From contig NC_088339.1 of NCBI RefSeq assembly GCF_036884655.1, positions 32,139,001 to 32,203,000 on the forward strand: 64,000 bases of DNA, given 5' to 3'. This stretch comes from Musa acuminata AAA Group (Eukaryota; Streptophyta; Magnoliopsida; Zingiberales; Musaceae). The translations under genes were made by a program, and so were the position numbers. Below, piece after piece: positions 1-13,400 of the stretch (position 1 is its first letter; each line of letters begins with the position of its first letter). A model generated the notes under the pieces. It was not told the origin of the DNA. It saw only the letters and a program-made list of their open reading frames with translations, and searched no databases.

Positions 1-24
1 TCGAGATCGAGCGGCGGCGGCCAT
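1..24 (-). CDS. 5' end of a gene running off the left edge
   Basis: Reading the minus strand from position 24 gives an ATG followed by an alanine-rich start (MAAAARSR) that stays open to the window edge. A TATAAAT sequence lies about 90 bp upstream, at 110-116, and the sequence between them is GC-rich, as in many plant 5' leaders. Only eight codons are visible, so the product cannot be named. It could also be chance. Confidence 0.4.
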
Positions 25-109
25 TAGTGACGAGGAACCGCGCGGCTTTGGATCGCCGGCGAAGGGAAGCGAAAACGCCGGTCTCGCGAGCAATCGAGCC
101 AGCCCCAGA

Positions 110-116
110 ATTTATA
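110..116 (-). promoter_or_regulatory. Candidate TATA box for the left-edge gene
   Basis: TATAAAT on the minus strand. It lies 86 bp upstream of the ATG at 24 and would place transcription start near position 80. This is a motif match only. Confidence 0.35.
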
Positions 117-481
117 GAATTCTTCCGGAGCAGGTCGCTTCGGTTCAAGTTGCTTTATGTAGCGTTAATATATATCGGTTAGGTTTTCGGACATATACAT
201 TAAAATGATCTAAATATATCAACATTAGGTTTATAAAAATTGAAAGGAATATATCGTAAAATTTGCATTCATGTAAAAATAGTTTTCTTTTATATTATTG
301 AACCTTTTTTATGTCTTTAGATTCTCTTTTTTTTTTTCAACAAAGGATAAGATAGGCTATTCGATATCTCCAAATTTGTATGATCAAGATTTAAGACTTT
401 ATTTTTTGCTAAGTCTATTTGATATTTATTTGATATGTAAGTTTTTCTCTATGATGATTTTATATTTCAATAAAACTATAT

Positions 482-484
<3 letters not shown>

Positions 485-517
<33 letters not shown>
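485..517. repeat. (AT)n microsatellite
   Basis: About 16 uninterrupted AT dinucleotides in an AT-rich spacer. The rest of 117-712 is AT-rich non-coding sequence in which I see no gene. Confidence 0.9.
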
Positions 518-519
<2 letters not shown>

Positions 520-712
520 ACATCTCAAAGATTAACTATTGTAATTGATGATTAATATCAATTAAGATGAGATTTAAGGAAAAATACTAATAATTAACAT
601 TTTTGCAATTGATATATGAGTTTCGATAGAAAATTATATATTTGGTATCTCCATTGTAGACTATATCTTAAGAGGAACCTAAAAATTACAGTTGATCAGA
701 CTACTTTTTTGA

Positions 713-1014
713 CAATGCAAACATCAAATTGTAGAACAAAATATCTAACCCAAGTTGAAAAAAAATAATTATGCTAACGAATTATATTACAAACATTAAC
801 ATCCTCCCTCACAATTAAAACAAACATATACAGGACATCTCAACAAGAATATCTTAGCCTATTATCTTAGCAATACAAATATCAAATTGTAGACCAAGAC
901 ATTCAACTTAAGGTGGAAAAAGAATGATTATGCTGACAAATTATATTACAACAAGACATTAGCACCCTCCCTCATAATTAAAACAAACATGTACAATATA
1001 TCTCAATAAGAATG
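713..1014. repeat. Diverged tandem duplication, period about 158 bp
   Basis: The block beginning CAATGCAAACATCAAATTGT at 713 recurs, with scattered changes, at 871. Both copies continue through a matching stretch containing CACCCTCCCTCA-like and TTAAAACAAACAT sequences. The second copy ends almost at the stop codon of the PI-PLC gene, so part of the array probably lies in that gene's 3' UTR. Confidence 0.75.
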
Positions 1015-4000
1015 TCATACAAATTCAAATCGCATGAGCACTCTTACAGATTTAAACTTCATCCCTTTGCGATCAAAGAGTGGCACGGCACGGAAACCTC
1101 GTCTCAACTCTGATACGGGCAAGCAAATTTGGCCAGCGAAGTCATCCTTCCCTGACTTATCATGTTCATGGACTTCGATCCGTAGCAAGGCTAGCTCAGG
1201 CACAGTTAAGGGAAAGATGAACTCCTCATCCCAAACAGGTGTCCAATTATCCTCTACTGCCTTTGTTTTCTTCATTGTGGTATCAGCCGGAACCCCTGCT
1301 ATCCCCACCTGTTGATCGATAAACAATTTGTTTAATATATTGGATTTGGATTGTTCTTCTTTTCATATTAGGTTCAAGATAGATGTTATCAAAGAGTTAC
1401 ATAGAGAAGTTCCAATGTACTGATCAGTACATTGGCAAATTAAAAGATGAGAAAAAAGTGATCATACATAGAAACATGGGGTTGAAGCAGTGAATATGGT
1501 TGTTCTTTTACCCTGGTATAAAAATCTGGAGGGGAATATGAATCAAAGTGGGTCTGTTTGAAGTCTGCATGCCAACCATCTCCCATGTATACTTTGACCT
1601 GGAGAAAATCTCAGAATTCGAGAAAACAATCTGAACTTCAGTAGAAGTGAAGATAATAGTGCAGAAACAAATCCCAGTATTAGTTTGAAAAAAAATAAAT
1701 AAATAACTAAATCACACCTTCAAGGTTTTCTTTACGGGTAAATCAGCTTTGGGATCAAAAACATCATTATCTGAACCATGCTCTAGCAGAAAATCTGGTT
1801 TTTTTACATATCCACATCCTCCGTTGCCTTTATAAAATCCATGCATCAACCATAGTGACCTTCCATACCCCTATCAAAGATAAAGTAGAATATAACTTCA
1901 AAGAAAACCTAAAAACCACAGTATCTGAACATCCTGAAGAACAGAAAATTGATAACAATGAGCTCTCCTAGAGCTAATGACTCATTTTCCAGGCATTGAT
2001 GAAGTAAATTGGTACAGTGCCCTCTACTAACATACATCTGATCATTCATGAATATCTTCTAACTTAAGGAATCAACTTATGGACCCATTATCTTATGAAC
2101 TTAATATCCATCAGCTATCTCCCACATCAAAGTCATTACCACTTGTGTAAACTTTGGAACTTGATTTGCTTCTTAATTTTCCATGTCTACTAATGTATTA
2201 TTAGTGACTATCTCAAAAGGTACTTTGAAACATATCATAATCAGATAAGCCATATCTGACTGCATAATTAGTTAATGAAACATAGTAAGTTAGATAACAA
2301 CATGACTAGAATACCCAGTACATACACCAGTGATATCTCAATCTCACCTGCATATTAAATGCAACCATCTGAGCACCATGAATCCATCCAATGAATGGAT
2401 TATAATTAGAAGAATTAACGCGTGTGCCTTTTGGATATATCCGGAGTAGATTTTTCTGAGTAAATCTACAAAAGAAAGAGCATATCAAGAAGCTTCCAGC
2501 AATTTTACCAGTAGGCAAGACAAAATTGAGGTCAAGAAGCAAGTTGTATGACAAAAAACTGACAATCCCACACACAAAAGAAAATTGTTCTTTTGTCCCT
2601 TTTTTTTCTCCTCAAGAAAAAAAACTAATTTTCTTCAATAATCAAAAATAAAAACTGTACCAAGTTATCCAAACAAAAAACTCCAAAGACAAAGTGTACC
2701 TTACTAGATCTGACCCATGAGAAGGTGCTGCCTTCACAAGTTCCTTTTCACTCAAACTGAGACGCTTAACTTTATTGGGATCAACTCTTAATGCTTCGCT
2801 CATATCGCTCTTTGGTTTTCCAGCTTGAATAGTGATTAGACTTTTATATTCAAGTGGGGAACTCTGGGGCTTTTTCTGATCATCATCATCACTATCAACA
2901 CCATCGTCCACATCCTCATGGTCATTCTGTTCAGTCCGACCATATTCATTCAGATGAAGGATTATACTTTCCAGAAATCAAATTTCTATATCTGTCCGGT
3001 GAATAATAATAAAAAGGAATTGCAATTTAGCAATAAGTACCTTTGCGTATTCAAGCTCAGTTTGAAGGTCTGGGACCTCCTTTCCCCATGCTTCTTCATC
3101 AGATTCCTTCTCCTCTTGGGTTCCATCATCATTTTCCTCAACATTTTTGGCTTCAAGATACTCTTTTGGCGGTTTGGTTGAAATAATGATCCTTTCCTTC
3201 AAAGCTTCTGGTGAAGGGAACTCTTTAAGAGATTCTGTGTCAGGGTAATATAGCATGTCCCCGAATGTTTCTACGACCATCTAATAGAAGCTTCAGTTAA
3301 CTGTTAAAACTTTATTTAAAGTAAATCAAAAGTGAGTTCTAGGAGAAAAGAAAAGAAAAGAAATGAAATGAAAAGATACCTCAGCCACTTTAGCCTGAAG
3401 ATCAGGAGTAAGATGGTCCTCTAGAGTTATGATAACAGGATATGGGGATGCAGAAAAGGCATGTTCTTTGATGGACCGTAGGCATTTAATAAGCTCCACG
3501 GGAGAAGTCAAAGTCCTAGGAAATGAAAATAACAAAAAAATGAATTACAAGAGAAAAAGGATAAAGAAATATAATACATTTTTAGGCTCAACTTAGTTCA
3601 TCTTTTGTTAACAAAATGCAGAATCCTGCATATTACCAATAATATACATCCTGAAAATGATCACCTTCAAAGGAAACAGAAGAAAAAGTTCATCTGTTGT
3701 ATCGAACAGATAATCAAGGTTAGAGTAAAAACTACTGATATTGTTAAAAAATTTCACAAGCTGATAAAAGAAAGCAAATTGCTTATAACTTCATATTTCA
3801 TGCAACAACTTGTTCTTTAGAAACCCAATAAAAAAAATTGATAATCAAATTTTTTTGGAAAATTTTTAGTGAGCCGAACAATGAAAACCGAAGGAAAAAA
3901 TATCTTACTGATGGTAAAAGATATCATCTATGCACTACTTTCAGCCAAAATAAGCCTCCTCTTAATACAAAGAGAAAAACATAAGTTGTTGCCTAAGGAG

Positions 4001-7000
4001 AACTATATTCTCCAGGTCGATCAAACTATATTCACTAAATTCATATGCACTAAGTAACAAACTGATAATTTTGTTCTAAAAAATAATCCAAAATATTCAA
4101 AATGGCATTAAAGTCATAATTTTGTGTCGTGTCATGGGAACAGAAAAGCTATCTTTGTTAACAACCTGTGACAAGTATCTCTCATGGTAGTTACCCCTTT
4201 TATGCCTAGAATTGGTAACTTAAGTTTCAATGATCTAGAAATGCAGTTTTAATTGTACAAAACAAATTATGCCGCTCCATTTTTTTTCCCATTCTAACTG
4301 GATGATGCTTTCAAATGCATAAATTAGTCATGCAAGTTAGCTTAGCTGCCTCAATTCTTCTGTCTACTTCAGCCTAAAATGCACCAGAGGCTTGTTTTTC
4401 ACTGAATAGAAATTCCAACCTTGACGCTGCCTATGCATCCTCATTTTTATTCATTTTTTTTCACAATTGATGCCGACCCTGGACATAGACGGTGGATCAT
4501 GTTAGGCAGTAAAGCTTTGTCAAAGGTTATAAACATGGATCACTAGTGAAGCTAAATATAGAAAATATTCATGTAGCTGAACCCAAATGGTTGAGATATC
4601 GAGGCTTGTTGTTTTTGTAGAAAATTCTGACCTTCAAAAGAAAACTTGGTACATAATTATTACTTCTACAATCAATCAAAAATGCTGTAGGTGGTTATAT
4701 CTAGTTCAATGTGGAATCTGAGACATGTCATTTGACCTCCCTGTTGAGGAGACATTTTGTAGAGTCTTCACATTCCTTATTCATGAGTTAGAAAAGGAGA
4801 ATTAACCTTTTTGGATATCACACTTTTAATATATGATTTCTTCTTTGGAGATTAAGATTTGTTCTAAATAGAAAAAAAAATCTTTGCAGCTCCTTCGGCA
4901 CATGGAATTGCAAATGGATCCTTAACTTTCATAAAAAACAAACTGCCAAAGTAGCTCCAAGCCTACAAAATAATCTAGTTGAATTTCACTTGAAAATTAT
5001 TGTCCAAAGCTGCCTACAAAGGATTACCTTTATTTTGTGAAAATTGGATTTCCAAAATTATCACTAAAAAATTTGATGTACGATTTTACCTAAATTCAGA
5101 ATTGCCTTGGGCTGTTAACACATGTTGTTGCCTATTAATTGGTTCGTGTCTCTATGCTTGCATGGGTAAGGCTGCATATGTTGACCCTCCCTAGGCCATT
5201 GGGTCATCTTTTACCTTCCATGATCCAAGTACTTTTTATTAAAGTCATTTGTACCATTCCCTACATTTCCTCTCAGAATAAGCACTGACAATCCAACCCT
5301 GAAGCTTAATGCTAACAATGGCAAATCATCACACTTTAGGAAGGAGCTTGATAATAGAGCCTTGATACAGTAAGATAGAGTTGGATAGAGAAGCTAAATA
5401 TTTATCATGCAGATTCTCCTTGAGATAAGAAAGACAATCGGAAGATAATCACGTCCTTGTGAAGTATGCAATTGGCATTACTACCAAAGAACAGCTCTTG
5501 TATTGGCTTCACTCTGAAAAATCTAGTTATCTTACACCTTTAGAAATTTAATTCAGCCTCTAGCTTATTTTAGATTTATCCAAGATGCTATGATCAAAGA
5601 AACAGTAATCAAAACAACTTTGAAGAATAGATAAGAATCCATGAAGTTATAACTGGGTGTTTCAATACCTTCCATGAAGAATATCAATGTCATCTTTAGT
5701 AGCATTGGGCCACATATCTAGCTCAATTACTCTCACACCATCCTGGAGTGCTTTTATGATTGGGACATCACTGCAATCACTGCTGAGCTGGTTCCCAGTC
5801 AAGTATGAATTATGTCCTGTGTAGATGTAATAATGGGACAAAGGAGCAGTCATATCTTGGTGAACCTGTTCATGAAAAATAAGTCGTCATATTAATTCAC
5901 AAATAGACTGTTAAATAGTTGTCATATAATAAGTTCATTGACTGTTTAGGTGTGAATTTCATTGCAAAAAACATATAAGTGGAGTATGCAGCAAGACATA
6001 AAAAGCACATGCTGATCAGTAAGAAATAGCAAAGATTTTGTTCACAATACTAATCGCTCCTTGTGTTACCAGAATGAGTCAAACTCCTAGGTCTTCAGCT
6101 TCACCGAACAAATGCTTAAGTAGCATGATAAGGATATTAGGATGAGCAGTTAAAAGATGGGTTTTAATTCAGATGATGAGCAAAATTTTTACAATTATAG
6201 ATCACAAGAGAGAAGGTTGCACTGAAGTACTTTAAAAACATTAAGAATGTCAATCTGAGGCCAACTTCTTAGAGCTAGTGCAAGATTAAATGTAGTAAAA
6301 CATTGGTCAAGTTATGGACTTGCCATAGAGCATAAAGTGTTAGCTGGAAACTAAGAAGATCAACCTCACAATTTGCAGTTTAAGCTCATGTGACAAAAAT
6401 GGGGAAATCTAAACAGAGAGAAACTAATCTCAAACAACAAGAAGAGAGAAAATTGTAGAAGACAGCTTCTCATTTGTATGCTTAACTCACACTTCAATTG
6501 AAAAAGAACAGACAAATATTTACAGGTAACTTATATGTAGTTCATATTTCCTCTCAACAGAATATCCTTAAGCACTCTGTTTATGTTACACAACCAACAA
6601 AAGAGAGCATCAGTGGCGAGCTCATGATAAAACTTGACGCCCAAAATGAGTCCAGTAGGCATGAGATATTTCCAATACACATCAAACACTTGGATCTGGG
6701 GTGTCAAAAATAGATAGCAACTGAAATTCTTGGATGATGACTCAAACTCTTCGGGAAGACAACTTCTAAGAATGAGGAATGTTGAACAATTTTGTAACCT
6801 TGAGCTAATTGTATAACAATATTCTGCTACTTTTAACTGTTCTGCTGTTGGTGTCTGTTAAGAAGGCAACATTGAAATCCTTTGGGAAGGCCATCTTTCC
6901 CACTCAGTATGCTAAAGAAGCAACAGTAATAGGAAGTAATTAAGGGCCAAGAAAAATATAGACATAAATATTTTTCTAGAAAACTCAAAAAGGGAAAAAC

Positions 7001-8541
7001 CACAAAACATAAGATCAAATCCACTAAAGATGAGAATATGCAACAGTAAAAGAAAGTAATTAAGCACCAAGATATACAGATACACTAATACTTATGTACA
7101 AAAACCAAAAAGGGAATAGCCTTTGTTATCAAGATTAAGAAACCTAAACACAACAGTAGTAGAACTCTCCAAATGCACAAGAAGCTGTCTCCATACAAGA
7201 ACAGGAATGGCTTTCTTTATCAAGATTAGAGAAACTCATTGACAAGATGAAAACTCAGTCTCCAAGGGCCCCAAGCATCCTTGTAAAAGAGAACAACAAA
7301 AACCTCTGGTCTTCAATCTTAAAAGAAACCTCCTGGTTTTCACAAAAGCATACACACACTTTCCATCATATCTTTTCTTGTTACATCGGGCTCAGTTGTA
7401 TTAACGACAATTTGATCTGACTTAACTGGACTACTTCTCATGGGACTAGTAAACCCCAGTAGGGACCCAACAAATCCTCATAACCAAACCGATTCCTTTT
7501 CCTCATATTCTCTAGTGGTAGCATCGATAGCAAAACTCGTATATAACGAAGCAACAATTGTGTGTTTCATGAGCATTCATACAAAATGTTATTCAGTCCT
7601 CATCACATCATATACATGAAAAATATCAATTACCAAAACACATCTACAATAAAGATCTCATCATGTTCATGTAGCTATTTACTAATAAGTTAGCTTAGGT
7701 GGATCATTCATGAAAGTAAAAAATGTAATTGAATTATTATCATAAACATATAAATATTAGTTATAAAAACACTTTTCAATAAAGATTTCATCATTTTCAT
7801 GTGTCTGTTACAACTATTTGTGAATAAGTTAGCTTAGGTTCCCTTCTAGCTTGATTTACCCTCTTTAAAGTGCCATCCACAGGTACACTGGTCAATCCAC
7901 TTCTTCTCGCACTGATTTCACAATTGCTTTTGTCCAACTACGTTCATGTATAAGCTCTTAGCACATTTATCCTTACTATCTTAATCCGTGTTTATACAGA
8001 ACATTCCAATTCAATGCACATTTCTCCCAGAACATTGTCTCCAGTAGAGAGTAATCTACACCCACCATAAACCACATTGCATTTAGGCTGATTCATGATG
8101 CATGGGAATCATCTAGATGTCCATATAAAGCAGGCTCAATTGGTCAAAAACGTAATTCAAGTTGACAAGTGCCAAGACAATGAAAAGAAAAGAGGAGGTT
8201 ACCGTTACCTGAGATCCGAGGGGAGGGTTAAGCTCCTCAGAGAAGAGGTAGTTGTAGAAGTCGTCGACGGTGAAGGCCGGCTTGGCGAGCTTGCCGAGGA
8301 GGGGCTGGCGCTGGCGGAGCAGGAGGGCCTGCTCCATGACCCGCTCGGCGTTGGCGTCGGCGCCGTCGCCGTCGCCGTCGCCGCCCTGCGCCTCGGACAT
8401 GAAGCTGCGGAGCTGGTCGGCGGTCATGTGGGCCGCGCCCTCGGCGTAGGTGGCGAAGGCCGCCCTCACGTCCGCCGGCGGCTGCGCCTCGCTCGACCGG
8501 AACCTCCTCGTGAAGCAGAGGCAGCAGGTGTAGCTCCCCAT
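1015..8541 (-). CDS. Phosphoinositide-specific phospholipase C (PI-PLC), nine exons
   Basis: Splits phosphatidylinositol phosphates into a soluble inositol phosphate and diacylglycerol at the plasma membrane. Exons (minus): 8541-8209, 5865-5669, 3515-3380, 3280-3041, 2926-2700, 2465-2348, 1870-1718, 1598-1512, 1308-1015. The phases join without a break into about 594 residues, normal for plant PI-PLC. Exon 1 encodes the short EF-hand-like N-terminus. Exons 2-4 carry the X domain, with the first catalytic His in [13 protein letters not shown], the metal-binding pair in VIELDMW, the second His in LHGR and the Glu in ITLEDH. An acidic linker ([11 protein letters not shown]) in exon 5 leads to the Y domain ([14 protein letters not shown]), and exons 7-9 hold the calcium-binding C2 domain ending in RFEFV. 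The start is the first ATG of the GC-rich exon, before the cysteine-rich [10 protein letters not shown], which could be lipid-modified. It is plainly a member of the plant PLC2-like group; the exact paralogue is not resolved. Confidence 0.95.
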
Positions 8542-8758
8542 TCCGCGATTCCACCTCCTCCCTCTCCCCTTCCTCCTTCCCCCCGGCGGCCTTCCTCCTT
8601 GTCTTCGCGTTCTCGAGGGGGCCGAAAAGAGAAGCGAGCGAGAGAGAGAGAGAGAGGGACAGACAGACAGAGACAGGCATCGAGGTTGGAACGCGTTCCC
8701 AACCGTCGAAACGCTGCTGCTTCCGCGGCAGGAGGCCGTTCGAAGCTTCTATTTCGGA

Positions 8759-8765
8759 ATTTATA
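8759..8765 (-). promoter_or_regulatory. Candidate TATA box of the PI-PLC gene
   Basis: TATAAAT on the minus strand, 218 bp upstream of the start codon. It gives a predicted leader of roughly 190 nt that includes a (CT)n tract, seen as (GA)n on the plus strand near 8640-8655. Motif match plus position only. Confidence 0.4.
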
Positions 8766-8780
8766 ATATAATAGTAATAG

Positions 8781-8781
8781 A

Positions 8782-8827
<46 letters not shown>

Positions 8828-8858
8828 TTAATATTATTATTATTATTATTATTATTAT
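8781..8858. repeat. (AAT)n run into (ATT)n: inverted trinucleotide microsatellite
   Basis: About a dozen AAT units change at AATATTAATATT into about ten ATT units. The two halves are complementary and could fold into a long hairpin. It sits just upstream of the PI-PLC TATA-like motif. Confidence 0.9.
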
Positions 8859-8859
8859 C

Positions 8860-10414
8860 CTCCTATTTTAGTTATAATCGAGGAATAAAAGCCGGGAATT
8901 GTGGGACCATGAAATGTAGGACCCAGTTATCCTTACCAATGGAATTGTGGATTAGTCGTAAGACATCCATAATTATCCTGTTTGATCCGTAATCCAGAAA
9001 GAAAGCCCGGAAATAGAAAAGCCAAAATGACTATAAGTAGCTTTCTCATTGGTGAGAGTAATGATTCGGCGGTGGGCGACAGTCTCCGACACGAGTCGAG
9101 TCGAGTCGAGTCGTTGACGAGTTAAGGATTTATTCGTCGAGATTAGTAAACCAATTTGAGATTTCATTGCTTTTATAAATAAGCTAAGTTCGAGCATGAT
9201 TACCAAATAAATCAATCTAACGAATACCGAAAGGTGATTTCTTGGAAAAGGCTTTACTTTTTTTTATTTGTCTAATTTCAAGTATATAGAAATACTATAT
9301 AACTGATATAGAAATCAAATTATTTGAATTTTTATTTTCTTAAATTGAGAACCATATATTTGAGTACTCCCCTAATATATTTTGAGTCTGAACATTGCTC
9401 ATGTTCCTAAATATATTAAGAAATGAACTCAAAACATATTAAGAAAATATTTATAAACCTTGTTCCATTTCAAATAAGTATGGTTCTTTCTTTTAAAACA
9501 ATAAATATTAAAATAATTTGACTTTTACATGAGTTAGAGTGTTGTTATGAACCTATACAAAAAAAAAAATATTTTATATTTTTAAAAACACTAAAACCTC
9601 AATATTTTTTATGGAGTTAAAAATGTTTTGAATAATATAAAAAAAAATCCCTCGATAGAAAAAGAAAGAGAAAGAGAAAGAAATGAAATAAATGACTAAC
9701 TATCAAGTCAAGTCAAGAGTATATTAAGAATTAGACAAAGACAAAAAAAAAAAAAATACTGTTAGGAAAATCTGAAAAAGGGGGCATCTTTCAGGAAAAG
9801 CCTAAAAAGAAAGGCTTTCTTTTTATTATGAAAAATCATCCCGGAAAATAATTAGAAAACATAAATAATCGAAAGCATTGTAGCTAACCTTACACGGCTC
9901 TTCCTCAAAACATTCAGTGGGATGCTCCTCGATTTGGGAATAGAATGGTTTGCACCGTTCTGCTGATGGCAATTCCACTCTTCCAGCTGCCAAATGCATC
10001 CTAGTACTAATGTACCATATATCAGCCAGTTAAAAGGAAGAGTAAAGCTTTTCTTGCACTTTCTGCATCTGGAACAGCTACAAGTGCATAATTTTAGGGG
10101 AAAATTCTGTAACCATCAGCATTTATTTAGAAGAACCTGAATTTTTTTTTTAATCGATGACAAGGTCTTCTTCACAACAAAAAAAGAATCAATGCTGGTG
10201 TTCTAGTGACAGGGATGCTCACTGCAAGTCTTCCAATAGATGTTGCATCACTGTCTTGTTGCTTATGAGCTTCCCCTAGTAATTTTGGGGTCTATCAAGA
10301 ACATATTCTGAGTTACTTTGGTTGCTTAATTTCCGTGTTCCTAAAGCACTTCTGTCAGTGAGTAAGCATTGATCATAGGGAAGAAGTTTGGGAACGGTTG
10401 AGTGTCATCAGAAG
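8860..10414. other. Intergenic spacer between the PI-PLC and P58IPK genes
   Basis: AT-rich non-coding DNA. Around 9092-9115 a short GAGTC pentanucleotide repeat is visible; poly-A and (AAAG/GAAA)n tracts lie near 9540-9780. The right part, about 9880-10414, is presumably 3' UTR of the P58IPK gene. I see no other gene. Confidence 0.6.
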
Positions 10415-13400
10415 TTAGAATCCGAACCCTCCTGGGAATCCACCACCTGGAAATCCACCATCAAAGTGAAAAGTGAATTGTTGTCCGCCGCCAAAAGGGT
10501 TAAAGCCTCCACCTCCCATCCCCGTACCCTCATCAAGATCCTCGCCTCTGTCATATCTTACACGTTTCTCTTCATCACCAAGCACCTTTATTTAAGAAGA
10601 AAAGATGATTACACGATCAGATAGTAGTGTGAATCGACCATATGAAAAAAATATAACCATTCCTCATAACTGTTTGAGGATTTCTGCCTTGCCTCAATCA
10701 CAAATCCAGGTGTGCTATTTGATCAATTTATCATGATAACAACTCAGAGAAAAATGCAAAGAATTGAGAAGCAAAATAAATACATTATTTATTTATGAGA
10801 ACATACTATATAGCAATCTTGAAACATGGAACATGTATTATCTACTTTAACAAAGACGAGAGGTTGATTCACTTAAGAGTAGTTATTGTTGTCGGTGGTA
10901 GATGCCACAGTTCATACAATTTAACCAAGTAGCTGCAATGTATTGGTAAACAAAACAGCACACTGTTTCTAAGCATAACAAGCAATTCGGCTATAGATAT
11001 AATTATTGTAAATATGTAGCGAGCTTCAACATGGTATGAAAATTATAGTAAAATGACAGTTAGATTATTGTTGCAATATTTTTAAATATCTAAAATATGA
11101 TTCACCTAACCAATCCGTACTGATGTATCAATCAGCCATCGGTATGATATATATTAATGTACCAACATATAGTACGATGAGACATACTGAGAAACTAGTA
11201 TGTACTGTCCATACCGATCCCCTATCGGACCGATATGTACCACTCATCAAACGGTATGTTACGGTACAATAAACCTTGATCTAAAATAATTTTGACAATA
11301 TTGGTTTCTTGGTAATAAGAAAGAAAATAGCCAATTTTCGTGCATAACACCAACAAGGTGTTAATTACTCTCAACTACTTGGAGAGTTGATTGATCCCCT
11401 AGTTCTCCATCGATACCCATGGGCAATTCATCAAGTCATTTTAACTCTCTTAAATGATCTCTAGTTCTGTTATCAAAATAATGAAATTAAGGAAGCAAGA
11501 TAGGTTCAGGAAACAATTTGCAAAATGACACTGCAGCTCGAACTAGCATATACAATAATAATTACTGCTATATGATTGAACAATATGTTGATCGACGCTT
11601 TGTGCAAAGCAACGAAAGGCAAGAATGACTGTTCTGCACATGACTTCAATGACAGAAACTATAATACTGAAAAAAGCAAGTAATTGTTAAATGCTGGCTA
11701 GAAAGACTTAGTTTCAACTTAAATTACAACAAAAATGAAGCTAGCATTTTTTTCTTTCAAATGTAAAAACTACAGTATCATATAACTACCCAATTCATAG
11801 ACAACAACAAAAAAAATCACATTCTAAAAAATGATAACAAGAAACCATTATTTTAAGCTAGGAAAACTTCAAATAGAATGCTAGGTTAAAAGGAAAATTT
11901 ACATCTAAGCCTGTATTACCTCATAGGCAGCAGCAATTTCCTGAAACTTGGCCTCAGCTTCCTCACGGTTATCAACATTCTTATCTGGATGCCACTGTAA
12001 AGCAAGCTTCTTGTATGCACGCTTTATCTCTGCAACAGAAGCAGTTTTTGAAACACCAAGGATCTTGTACCAGTCCTTGCGTTTGCTTAATTTCAATGAT
12101 TTTTCAGCCCTCATCAGTGCTTCTCGAATATTCATGTCCTAAAAATAGAATTACAGTAAGATTTATATCCATCTGACATTTTTTTTCAATTAATTTGATA
12201 AAATGCATAATATAGCATGTCAACAAAGTAAGTAATATTGAATTCAATCAAAAACATGAGAATGGAACTATTATGATCCTATTCATGAAATATTCCAACA
12301 ATGAAACAATTCTTTGTTTGGTTTACGATAATCTTTGCAGAATGGTTAACGTTATGCTGCCAGCAGCTCTTCAGGATTAGCAAAAGTGATCACCCAAAAT
12401 GGCATCAACATTCTATGATGTTCCAATGACACACTTCTGTTCCACAAGCCTATGTAAAAAGATCAACAATCTGGAATTCATGCTGACCACTTTGGATGAT
12501 TTCAGGCTTCAAAATCAGATATAACAAAAGCAGTTCTTTTCCAACTGGGATGAATGGACCTAATCAAGAGCTGAGAGATATCTTCGGCAGCAACTCAGAA
12601 ACACTTACAAATAAATTCTGGGAACTTGTGTAAACATAAAAACTATAATATGCTACTGTTACGCAGAAGAACTTTAATATCAGGATTGAAATCAAATAAC
12701 AATATATCATATTTATGATGTGCACTTTTTGATGCCATCCAGAAAAACCTTTATTTGATCTGCAAGGACACCGTCTTCGGATCCGAAAACCACAATGATA
12801 TCGATCTACAAGGAGAACTAAACTCACTTTCTATCTCTTCCTATTCTTTCACAGGACTACTATAATCGATGGATTAGGGACAAGGGAGGATGAGAAAGGA
12901 ATTGTAATCTCTCAATAACTATCACGTATCCATGTCTCATGGTCTTGTGTCTGTAGTATTTAGTTCCCAGGAGGTCCTGTCTATATATAGACGAGAGCAG
13001 AGGGTCTAAAATAAGTGATTATAAGAGTTCCTCTCATCAAGATCATCTCCTAAGATATCCTACCATAAGTGAACTTCCTTTCTATTAGCTGATAACTGTC
13101 ATCAGATCAGATCTATAATATATTTTATCTAATTAGATAGAGCCACATAATCTAACATTCTCCCACTTGGCCCAATAATTTGTAAGATATAAAAGAAATT
13201 CAAAATCAAAATAAACAAAACAAAATTTGTTTAAAAAAAATTTACCTAATTGGATTCTAAAAAATTTTGAAAAACATTTTATACATGGCCATAAATTTTA
13301 AGACAAGCCAATAAATCCAATAAGCATAATAATACTACATTAAGTCAAACTATCAATGCGAGTTATAGCAATTATATGTCATCAATGTTACACTCCCTTC

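Noticed and set aside
8095..8766. 223-codon plus-strand frame and overlapping minus frames at the PI-PLC first exon
   Set aside because: Shadow frames of the GC-rich exon and leader; the PI-PLC frame alone continues in phase into the next exon.
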